Source of the DNA: an uncultured Bacteroidales bacterium
GTDB lineage: Bacteria > Bacteroidota > Bacteroidia > Bacteroidales > UBA932
Assembly (NCBI GenBank): GCA_946408295.1
Contig: CAMJRT010000025.1
Span: 1-10,981, forward strand
DNA length: 10,981 nt
Direction: 5' to 3'
In this document: piece by piece, positions 1 to 6,316 of the stretch
Layout: every line of letters starts with the position of its first letter
Numbering within the stretch: position 1 is the first letter of the stretch
Notes under the pieces: model-generated
Databases searched by the model: none
Seen by the model: the letters and a program-made list of their open reading frames with translations, nothing else
Told to the model about the DNA's origin: nothing
Program-made: the position numbers and the translations under genes

Positions 1-18
1 CTATTCAACATTTTTTGT

Positions 19-26
19 TAAATTTG
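19..26 (+). promoter_or_regulatory. Candidate -7 promoter element for the small gene
   Basis: The bases TAAATTTG match the Bacteroides-type -7 consensus TAnnTTTG at every defined position. They lie 21 bases before the ATG at 48, which leaves room for a short leader. The matching -33 element would fall just outside the window and cannot be checked. The element also overlaps the upstream TTG at 15, which argues against that codon being the true start. Confidence 0.5.
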
Positions 27-47
27 CGCAAAGAAAAATCATTTTCT

Positions 48-299
48 ATGAACAATACGGAACTTGACAATTGGTGGGCCTCAATTCCCATTTCTCAAAA
101 AGAGCGGATTGCCCGCAAATCCTTCACCAAGGCACATCCCGGCGAAGCCGTGGACGAATCGACCATCACCTACCCGGCTTGCACGGTCTGGTGGGGAAGC
201 CTCAGCGTTGAAGAGAAAGATAAAATCTACGACCACTGCGTCAACCGCCACGGACTGACCGAAAAAGAGTGGAACAGCGGCGATCCTTACGGCGACTAA
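48..299 (+). CDS. Small acidic protein of unknown function with duplicated WW motif
   Basis: This 83-residue protein is not one I recognise. It has no signal peptide or membrane segment, so it is probably cytoplasmic. Its clearest feature is an internal repeat: residues 9-21 (WWASIPISQKERI) and 48-60 (WWGSLSVEEKDKI) share WW, the following Ser, a Lys and the final Ile, with mostly conservative changes between. The second copy leads into a Cys/His-bearing stretch (Cys64, His69) and an acidic, Gly-rich tail. An in-frame TTG at 15 would add 11 residues, but it overlaps a likely promoter element, whereas the ATG at 48 follows an A-rich stretch typical of Bacteroidota starts. The gene stands alone on its strand and converges on the RSH gene 24 bases away. 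A clean reading frame and a well-placed promoter support a real gene; its function is unknown. Confidence 0.72.
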   Translation: MNNTELDNWWASIPISQKERIARKSFTKAHPGEAVDESTITYPACTVWWGSLSVEEKDKIYDHCVNRHGLTEKEWNSGDPYGD

Positions 300-332
300 C
301 GCTTTTCTCCGGCGCTTCTTCCGTTAAAAGCG
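300..332. terminator. Possible bidirectional terminator between convergent genes
   Basis: CGCTTTT at 300-306 and AAAAGCG at 326-332 form a perfect 7-base inverted repeat with a 19-base loop, between the stop of the small plus-strand gene and the stop of the RSH gene; the RSH stop codon lies partly in the repeat. The T and A runs sit inside the stem instead of trailing it, and the loop is long, so this is a weak terminator candidate supported mainly by its position. Confidence 0.3.
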
Positions 333-2180
333 CTCCTTCTTAATCTGATCGACACCCTCGAGACCGGCGAGGGAAAGCACCGTTTCGTTGAGTTCGGTGA
401 CGGAATGCACAGAGACACGGATGTTACAAGTAAAGAGTTCGTCTTTTACTCCCATCGTGATGCTGGTCAATGGCAACTTGTGGTCTTCCACGATGCAGTG
501 AATGATGTCCCGCAGCAGATGATAGCGATCGACGGCGGTGATATGGATTCCGACCGGATACAGCACATTCGGCTCCGTTTCGAAATCCATGACAGAAACA
601 ATCGTATTGCCCTGGGCAGAAGCGATACTGAGCGCCTCCTTGCAATTGCGCGTGTGAAGAGATACCTGGCCCAAAGCGTCTTTGAAACCGATAATCTCTT
701 CGCCGGGCATCGGATGGCATAAGGGACATAGCCGGTAACGGGGCTGGGGAAGGTCGCGCAAATAAGAACTGATCCGCTTGCGGGCCTTGTACGAGACCGT
801 CGCATCGAGCCAATCAAGACGGGGATGCACATGATCGGCTTTCACCACATAGACGCAATCTCCCCGGTGCAAGACCGTCTTGACGCTTACTTTCTGACCG
901 TTGACGATGGCATATTGGGCGTGGTCACCGATGTCGGTATGCACCTCATAGGCAAAATCCAGCACCGTAGCCCCTTTGGGGAGGGTAATCGGTTTTCCTT
1001 GCGGGGTAAAGACGACGATGTCTTCGTTGAACAGGGAATGCTGAATACCCGGCATAATCCCTTCCGACTCCTTGGAAAGTTCGCGCAACACATCCGTCAA
1101 ACGTTGCAGCCACTGCTCCTTGCGCTCGACCACACAACCATAATAGGACTGCTTGCGCATATTGTCGGAAGACACGTGGAACTCCTCAATCTGTCCATAG
1201 GGATTGAGCAGGCGGAAATGTACCGAACGGTAGCCGTTGGCCTTGGGCTGGGCCATATAATTGACAAAGCTTCCGGTCTGCTCGCTGTATTGCTGGGAAA
1301 GAATGGAGTATATCTTCAAAACGATGTCTTCTTCGCTGGCAATCATGCCGGTCCGGCTGCAAACCTCGTCTCGGTTGAAACAGGCACGGATATAATGCTT
1401 GAAAGGAATATGAAAGAAATCAATGTCCTTCTCCTGCATTTCACGCCAGATGCTATAAGGCTTGCGATAGCGGACATCCCATTTAATGCCGCCCATCACC
1501 CTGCCGACAATTTCACTGGCCTGCGCCATAAAAGCATCCACAGCCCCTTGGGTGCGAACTTTATCTTCATTCAACAAATGGGTGATAAAATTGTTCTCTT
1601 CCGGATTGAGAAAAGTGAATGCCAGGTTTTCCAGTTCGGATTTGACGGAATACAACCCCAAACGGCCTGCCAGCGGAGCAAAGAAAAACTGCGTTTCAGA
1701 AGCGATTTTCCACTGTTTTTCCGGCTTCATCGCCTGCAGCGTGCGCATGTTGTGCAGGCGGTCGGACAACTTCAGAATCAGCACGCGCACATCTTCCCGG
1801 ACGGAACCCAGAATGTGCTGGTAATTGTCAACCTGGTCGTTGTTGCGCTTGGTGACCGCTTCTACCAGAAAGGCGACATCCTCGCCGAACAGGGCACTGA
1901 TCTCGTCAAATCCGTGCGGCGTGTCTTCCACCACATCGTGCAACAAAGCCGCACAAATGATGTTGACATCCGTCTGCATCATCTCCCGAATAACGACGAG
2001 CGCCACTCGGATAGGATGGACAATATAAGGTTCTCCGTCTTTGCGCCGTTGCGGACGGTGCGCCAATTCGGCCAGAGCATAAGCCCGTTCGACTTTGTCT
2101 CTTTCTTCGGGGCTCAGGCTCTCCGGCAATGAGCGCATCAATTCCTCGTGCGCCCTTGATATGATCTCCTCATGGCTCAT
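324..2180 (-). CDS. RelA/SpoT homologue (long RSH), probable (p)ppGpp hydrolase
   Basis: A 618-residue cytoplasmic RSH enzyme controlling (p)ppGpp, the stringent-response alarmone. Domains in order: HD hydrolase (about 30-185), synthetase-like (about 230-355), TGS (about 387-447), a zinc-finger/CC segment (about 453-515) and a C-terminal ACT domain (about 540-618). The HD site looks complete: Arg46, His55, the HDVVED motif at 81-86, Asp140 and Asn144. The synthetase domain keeps the fold motif NGYRSVH at 315-321 but has lost many catalytic positions: the usual RxK...K pattern is R237, R239, E247, the metal-binding Asp is replaced by Phe260, and RFKDY has become SFVNY at 304-308. I infer hydrolase activity with little or no synthesis. 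The ATG at 2180 is the first possible start after an in-frame TAG. The gene lies 45 bases downstream of the PpiD-like gene and is probably cotranscribed with it. Orthologues are annotated as either relA or spoT, so I give no symbol. Confidence 0.93.
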   Translation of the reverse strand: MSHEEIISRAHEELMRSLPESLSPEERDKVERAYALAELAHRPQRRKDGEPYIVHPIRVALVVIREMMQTDVNIICAALLHDVVEDTPHGFDEISALFGEDVAFLVEAVTKRNNDQVDNYQHILGSVREDVRVLILKLSDRLHNMRTLQAMKPEKQWKIASETQFFFAPLAGRLGLYSVKSELENLAFTFLNPEENNFITHLLNEDKVRTQGAVDAFMAQASEIVGRVMGGIKWDVRYRKPYSIWREMQEKDIDFFHIPFKHYIRACFNRDEVCSRTGMIASEEDIVLKIYSILSQQYSEQTGSFVNYMAQPKANGYRSVHFRLLNPYGQIEEFHVSSDNMRKQSYYGCVVERKEQWLQRLTDVLRELSKESEGIMPGIQHSLFNEDIVVFTPQGKPITLPKGATVLDFAYEVHTDIGDHAQYAIVNGQKVSVKTVLHRGDCVYVVKADHVHPRLDWLDATVSYKARKRISSYLRDLPQPRYRLCPLCHPMPGEEIIGFKDALGQVSLHTRNCKEALSIASAQGNTIVSVMDFETEPNVLYPVGIHITAVDRYHLLRDIIHCIVEDHKLPLTSITMGVKDELFTCNIRVSVHSVTELNETVLSLAGLEGVDQIKKERF

Positions 2181-2225
2181 ACTATCGGGCAGAAAAGGCG
2201 ACCGGCAAGGGGAAAGAATGTCCTA

Positions 2226-4247
2226 TTAATAGAAACGCGCACGATTGTCCGTCACTTTGTCTTCAGACATCACCGGTACAATCATTTGCGAATAATACTG
2301 GGCTTTCTGGGCATCCATTGCCTTGGCATCATCCTCATTGAAGAAAGCACCCTCTTCCCGGGAGAGAACCTTGTACACAAAAACGGAATAAAGGGAATGG
2401 ACAGGGCCGCTGACGGGGCCGACTTCGGCAGACGCTACGGCACCCAAAAGAACAGGGTCAACCGCTACGGCTCCGGAAGAAGCGAAGGCAACGTCGTCCT
2501 TGGTTATCACCTCGGTACCCAGGGCTTCCGCCACGGCTTTCATATCCTCCATACCGGCGATTTTTTCTGCCACCTCTTTCGCCTTGCCGGCGGCCGCTTT
2601 CTCCTGGAACAAGTTGGTCTTAATCATCGCCGAGACCTCGTTGATCGGGGTGTACCCTTCTTTATGGACGTCTTTGAGGGCCACGACAAAGAAGGCCTTG
2701 TTAGCAACAGAAATGATATTGCTTACCTCCCCTTTCTTGTGGTCAAAGGCCCAACGCGTCACCTCAACCGTTCCATCAATGGCACCCAGGCTGCGGGCGC
2801 TTTCGGGCATCTTGTCATAATTCTGGACGTACAGGTGCAACGAATCAGCAGCGGCCTTGAAACCTTTGTATGTACCACCGGCACGGGCGGCCAGGGTGTT
2901 GGCCTGCGAATAATAAGTGTTGTAAGTCTCTTTTCCCGGAACAATGTTCTTGGACAAAATCGCGACCTGTTTCTTCCGGACAGGCTCCGACTTGCTGATT
3001 ACCTTGACGAGCAACTGGCCATACTGGGGGCTCGTGACGAACCGGGCTACATTGACACGGGCGTCAAACAAGTCCTCGCAACCGGCCAACATACGGTCCT
3101 GGGTCATCGTCATCGCGTCCGCAGCATCCAGTTTCTGCGTCAACTCCGGCGTAATACTCTCCGCATCGTTGGCGGGAATCACCTTCACTTCAATCCGGTC
3201 CGGCATCATTTTGGCGGCCAAAACCCGCACCGCATAGAAAGCCTCATCGGAAGCAATCACCTCGGAAGCCTTTCCGACAGAGGAATTATCCACAAATTCA
3301 GAAACTTTGCGGTCGATGGTATTCAACTCGTTCTTGCCGTACCATTTGGTGTCGTACTTGATATCCGAGTTGCGCAGCAAGAACGCCTTGAGGTTGTTGC
3401 TGGCCAGAAACTCATCATAACAAGCGACGATTTTCTCCTGCGCCGCAGCGATGTCTTTGGCAGAAGGCTTGACTTCGAAAACGACATAATCGATGTCGCG
3501 GCTGGCTTTGACCTTGAAGTTCTTCTTGTGGGCGTTGTAATACTTTTCAACCTCCGCATCGGTCACTTTCAACGTGCTGTCGCGCACATAACCGACAGGG
3601 ACCGAAACATATTGAATATCCGCCGTTGTATTGTTCTCCTTGATTTGACGGGCAGCCATCAGCACATTGTCCCGGTTACTCTTGGTAAAAAGGGCGGCAT
3701 ATTTTTCATAATACGCTTCAGTCATCACCGCCTTCTGAAGATAATCCCAATACAATTTCATCCGACCGCTCTCATCACCCGGGACGGCTTGGACAAACTC
3801 TACGAGGCGATCGACGCTGAATGTTCCGTCTTCTCCCGCAAAGTTGGGATCCCGGGCGATAATCGGGGACAAATTGCTTCCCGTCGTCAACTCGACCTTT
3901 TCATCCTTGCTCACGAAAAGACCGGCTTTCTTGCAATTCTTCACAAAAAGATAATCGTCCACAAGAGATTGCCAGGCTGCATCACGAACCGATTTCTGCT
4001 GTTCATCGGAAGAAGCCGAACTGCCCGTGATAATCTCGTTGAGTTTGTTATAGGCATCCAAAGTCTCCTGAAACTCCTGATAACCAATTCTTTTTCCATC
4101 AATCTTTCCTACATCATTACGAGAAGACATAGAATACGTTACGGAACTAAGCGTACTCGGGTCGATAATAAAAGACAAGAGCGCGATGGCAATGATAACC
4201 GTGATTGCCACTCCGAACTTTACGCGAATTTTTTCAAGAACCGCCAT
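2226..4247 (-). CDS. PpiD-like periplasmic folding factor with SurA_N-type domain
   Basis: A 673-residue protein with a short cytoplasmic N-terminus, one membrane helix at about 12-28 and a large periplasmic part, the layout of PpiD, the inner-membrane chaperone near the Sec translocon. A SurA_N-like helical region spans about 45-200, with the usual beginning 'VGKIDGKRIGYQEF'. A normal parvulin (PPIC) domain, expected near residues 345-425, is not recognisable: the HIL and GGDLGWF-type motifs are absent and the segment looks shortened. A second parvulin-like fold may exist at about 486-540 (F-x-x-KKGEVSNII-like). I therefore expect chaperone more than isomerase activity. The ATG at 4247 places the membrane helix correctly; an in-frame TTG at 4292 would sit at the predicted transcription start. 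The gene ends in tandem stops (TAA TAG) and lies just upstream of the RSH gene. Confidence 0.85.
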   Translation of the reverse strand: MAVLEKIRVKFGVAITVIIAIALLSFIIDPSTLSSVTYSMSSRNDVGKIDGKRIGYQEFQETLDAYNKLNEIITGSSASSDEQQKSVRDAAWQSLVDDYLFVKNCKKAGLFVSKDEKVELTTGSNLSPIIARDPNFAGEDGTFSVDRLVEFVQAVPGDESGRMKLYWDYLQKAVMTEAYYEKYAALFTKSNRDNVLMAARQIKENNTTADIQYVSVPVGYVRDSTLKVTDAEVEKYYNAHKKNFKVKASRDIDYVVFEVKPSAKDIAAAQEKIVACYDEFLASNNLKAFLLRNSDIKYDTKWYGKNELNTIDRKVSEFVDNSSVGKASEVIASDEAFYAVRVLAAKMMPDRIEVKVIPANDAESITPELTQKLDAADAMTMTQDRMLAGCEDLFDARVNVARFVTSPQYGQLLVKVISKSEPVRKKQVAILSKNIVPGKETYNTYYSQANTLAARAGGTYKGFKAAADSLHLYVQNYDKMPESARSLGAIDGTVEVTRWAFDHKKGEVSNIISVANKAFFVVALKDVHKEGYTPINEVSAMIKTNLFQEKAAAGKAKEVAEKIAGMEDMKAVAEALGTEVITKDDVAFASSGAVAVDPVLLGAVASAEVGPVSGPVHSLYSVFVYKVLSREEGAFFNEDDAKAMDAQKAQYYSQMIVPVMSEDKVTDNRARFY

Positions 4248-4297
4248 ATTATTACAAAATTTACATTTATTTTTTTTCGCCCCTATAAGCAAGGCTG

Positions 4298-4305
4298 CGA
4301 AGTTA
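4298..4305 (-). promoter_or_regulatory. Candidate -7 promoter element for the PpiD-like gene and RSH
   Basis: Read on the minus strand, TAACTTCG matches TAnnTTTG with one mismatch and is followed by CAGCC. It lies 50 bases before the ATG at 4247, within the 90-base gap after lptC. I find no good TTTG about 19-21 bases upstream, so the support is moderate. If active, it would let the PpiD-like gene and RSH be transcribed apart from the lptC cluster, with a leader of about 45 bases that includes a run of eight A residues. Confidence 0.4.
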
Positions 4306-4337
4306 CGAAAAAATACTTGAAATCACGATGTTTTCCG

Positions 4338-4964
4338 TTATTTTTTCAAGATTGGACCGATTAAATTCACCGAATCTACCGGCTCCTGCTCCTCATCCAC
4401 AAAAGCGTAGCTGTTGAAGGGACGAAAAATGACAGAATTATGCTCCTTTTGGTTGGACCGCATTCCATATCCCTGCACAAAACCATCCGGAGAGTACATT
4501 TTCACATAACAGTCCGTCCAATAAACCTCGTTGGTCCGATCCCAGTAGATGGTGTCGGATTCCATCACTTCGCGGGCCTTGATATTGTTGGTCACGACAT
4601 TTCCCGTCACCATCCAGATTTCGTCACCTTTTTTGGTTTTCGTATGACGCGCTTTCTGAGCCGTAATCGTCGTTTGCAAATCACCCTGCTCATCATAAAC
4701 ATAGACATAGAACCCCTCTGGAAACACTTCATAAGAGGACGTGTCCGTTTCATAGCGCTCCATCGCGCCCCCCTCCATACGCATTTTTATGCGTCCGTTT
4801 TCCGAATCTACCACAAACATGTCACGAACCTGCTGGACGGGCACTTGGGAGAGGTCTATACGATCGGCCTGTCCTAATTTTCCGCGACAAGAAAAAAGCC
4901 CAAAGAGACCGGCCATCAAATAGATTGCCGGTCTCCGGAAACGAATATTGTGTTTATCAAACAA
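4338..4964 (-). CDS. lptC: LptC, lipopolysaccharide export periplasmic lipoprotein
   Basis: LptC takes lipopolysaccharide from the LptBFG ABC transporter in the inner membrane and passes it to the LptA bridge. This 208-residue protein has a basic N-terminus, a short hydrophobic stretch and a lipobox LFSC with the lipidated Cys at 26, so it is a lipoprotein and not the helix-anchored form of E. coli. The residues after Cys26 (RGKLGQ) lack the acidic surface-export signal of Bacteroides lipoproteins, fitting a periplasmic location. The rest is beta-rich and typical of Bacteroidales LptC, with 'SYEVFPEGFYVYVYDEQG' at 77-94 and 'ESDTIYWDR' at 135-143. The start is unusual: the only codon giving a full signal peptide is TTG at 4964, one base after the TPR gene's stop; the next Met (residue 17) would leave too short a signal. 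Translation is probably coupled to the TPR gene. Confidence 0.9.
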   Translation of the reverse strand: MFDKHNIRFRRPAIYLMAGLFGLFSCRGKLGQADRIDLSQVPVQQVRDMFVVDSENGRIKMRMEGGAMERYETDTSSYEVFPEGFYVYVYDEQGDLQTTITAQKARHTKTKKGDEIWMVTGNVVTNNIKAREVMESDTIYWDRTNEVYWTDCYVKMYSPDGFVQGYGMRSNQKEHNSVIFRPFNSYAFVDEEQEPVDSVNLIGPILKK

Positions 4965-4965
4965 T

Positions 4966-6300
4966 TTATTTGGTCTGGGTGCGAACGGTCGTCACGGCAG
5001 ACATTCCGCCGCAATTCACCGTGTAGCGTTCGCCGTCCGTAAGGTTGTACATAAACGCTTCCGATTTCTCCGGGAAGTACTGGCGATATTGGGCGGTCAG
5101 ACGGTCAGCCTCTTCCGCCAAAGACGGGTCCGCATTCTTGGCACGGATCATAAAGTCCACCGCCACCCAGAAGGGGGCCCTGGATTCTATTTCATTGCCT
5201 CCTTTGCAGGAGGTACTGCCCCAAATCGTACCGCAAAGCATATTGGCCTTTCCGGTTATATCACCGTCCCGGTCCAGTGCAAGCGCTTTTTGAGCAGAGG
5301 CATAGGCTTTTGATTTATTGCCGTTTTTGTGATTGAAAACAGCCATCTCATAAAAATACTGGGCATCGGTCTCGTCGTCGGACTCGTCGAACGCAATGGC
5401 TTCTTCCAGGTATTTGTTGGCAGAAACCACATCCCCTTTGGAGGCAAACATACGATACAGGCCATAGGCGGTCTTATAGTTGGGATCGGCCTTGTAGAGT
5501 TCGGTCACAGCCGTGAAATACAAGTCGTTGTCGGTACAATCTTCCGTATTGCGCATCATATTGGCAATCTTGCCCAGCAATTCCAGGTTGCTCGGATCCG
5601 CCTTGTATTTCGGCGTAAAAATCGCAATCAGATTCTCGCAGGACGCGACACGGCTGGCAACGAAAATGTTTTCGACCGCACCGCGGATATTCTTCGCGTT
5701 TTCGTCGATGGGATTGGCGGCAAGGACGACATCCAGATAATTTATACAACTCTCATAGTCGGCGAGGACCTGGTCTATATCCAGTTGACCGACCTGGTAG
5801 AGTTCCACCGAACTGTTCATATAGTTGACGAAGATGCTGCCTTTGGTTTTCTCTTTGTTGTTATTGATGGCTTCCTTGCAAAGATCATAGAGCACCTTTT
5901 TATCCTGGTTGCGATACTGAATCATATCCAGCACTTTGTTTTCCAAGGCCTTGCTCTTCATCTTGGGGAAATTTTGCATGCGCAGGTCGTGCAAGAGCAT
6001 CAAGGTGTCGATGAGCGACTCGCGCAACTGGGCGTTCTTCTTGTTCTTGTTGATTTCCTGCCGCATCAGGGAGGTACCGTCAATCAGCATCGTCTGGTTG
6101 GCGGAAGGAGGACAAAACTTGAAGGCTTTCCGCCAGTTGGGAAGCGCATCCTTATAATTCTTTACTTTGAAGTGGTCTTTGTAGAAAGACAAGTACTTCA
6201 AACACTCGGCGCTGTCTTTTCCGTACTTTCCATAGGCAGAAGCGCTGACGCCCGAAAACAAAAGGGCGATTACACTGAAAATAACTACTACTTTTTTCAT
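4966..6300 (-). CDS. Secreted tetratricopeptide-repeat protein, function unknown
   Basis: A 444-residue exported protein. It has a type I signal peptide (MKK, hydrophobic core at 4-17, likely cleavage after the ASA at 20-22) and no lipobox, so it is soluble in the periplasm or bound to the envelope through partners. TPR-like helical pairs are visible at about 37-65, 180-205, 285-310 and 312-345, the last with the pattern 'YEMAVFNHKNGNKSKAYASA'. The C-terminal segment (about 405-440, with GERYTVNCGGM and TTVRT) resembles the conserved end of other Bacteroidales TPR proteins. A protein of this type commonly sits between the barrel-protein gene and lptC in this order, but I know of no established role. 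An upstream in-frame ATG at 6351 is rejected because it would lie inside the barrel-protein gene and bury the signal peptide. The gap from the barrel gene is 16 bases, so the two are cotranscribed. Confidence 0.88.
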   Translation of the reverse strand: MKKVVVIFSVIALLFSGVSASAYGKYGKDSAECLKYLSFYKDHFKVKNYKDALPNWRKAFKFCPPSANQTMLIDGTSLMRQEINKNKKNAQLRESLIDTLMLLHDLRMQNFPKMKSKALENKVLDMIQYRNQDKKVLYDLCKEAINNNKEKTKGSIFVNYMNSSVELYQVGQLDIDQVLADYESCINYLDVVLAANPIDENAKNIRGAVENIFVASRVASCENLIAIFTPKYKADPSNLELLGKIANMMRNTEDCTDNDLYFTAVTELYKADPNYKTAYGLYRMFASKGDVVSANKYLEEAIAFDESDDETDAQYFYEMAVFNHKNGNKSKAYASAQKALALDRDGDITGKANMLCGTIWGSTSCKGGNEIESRAPFWVAVDFMIRAKNADPSLAEEADRLTAQYRQYFPEKSEAFMYNLTDGERYTVNCGGMSAVTTVRTQTK

Positions 6301-6316
6301 ATCTTTTAGGTATTCA

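Noticed and set aside
15..47. Upstream TTG start for the small plus-strand gene
   Set aside because: It overlaps the likely -7 promoter element at 19-26, and the ATG at 48 has a better A-rich context.
825..2132. A 435-codon plus-strand open frame antisense to the RSH gene
   Set aside because: It mirrors a clearly homologous RSH coding sequence and has no identifiable protein features.
4255..4262. AAATTTTG on the minus strand as a second -7 element
   Set aside because: It lies only seven bases before the ATG at 4247, too close to serve as that gene's promoter, and has no -33 partner.
4248..4292. TTG-initiated N-terminal extension of the PpiD-like protein
   Set aside because: It would start at about the predicted transcription start, and adds 15 Lys/Cys-rich residues not expected ahead of the membrane anchor.
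2172..4364. A 730-codon open frame on the plus strand antisense to the PpiD-like gene
   Set aside because: It is unusually long for a shadow frame, but its product has no recognisable domain or signal, while the minus-strand frame has a coherent membrane anchor and SurA_N-like architecture.
5329..6309. A 326-codon plus-strand open frame antisense to the TPR gene
   Set aside because: The product is low-complexity, rich in Gly, Val, Ile and His, as expected of an antisense frame; the minus-strand protein has a signal peptide and TPRs.
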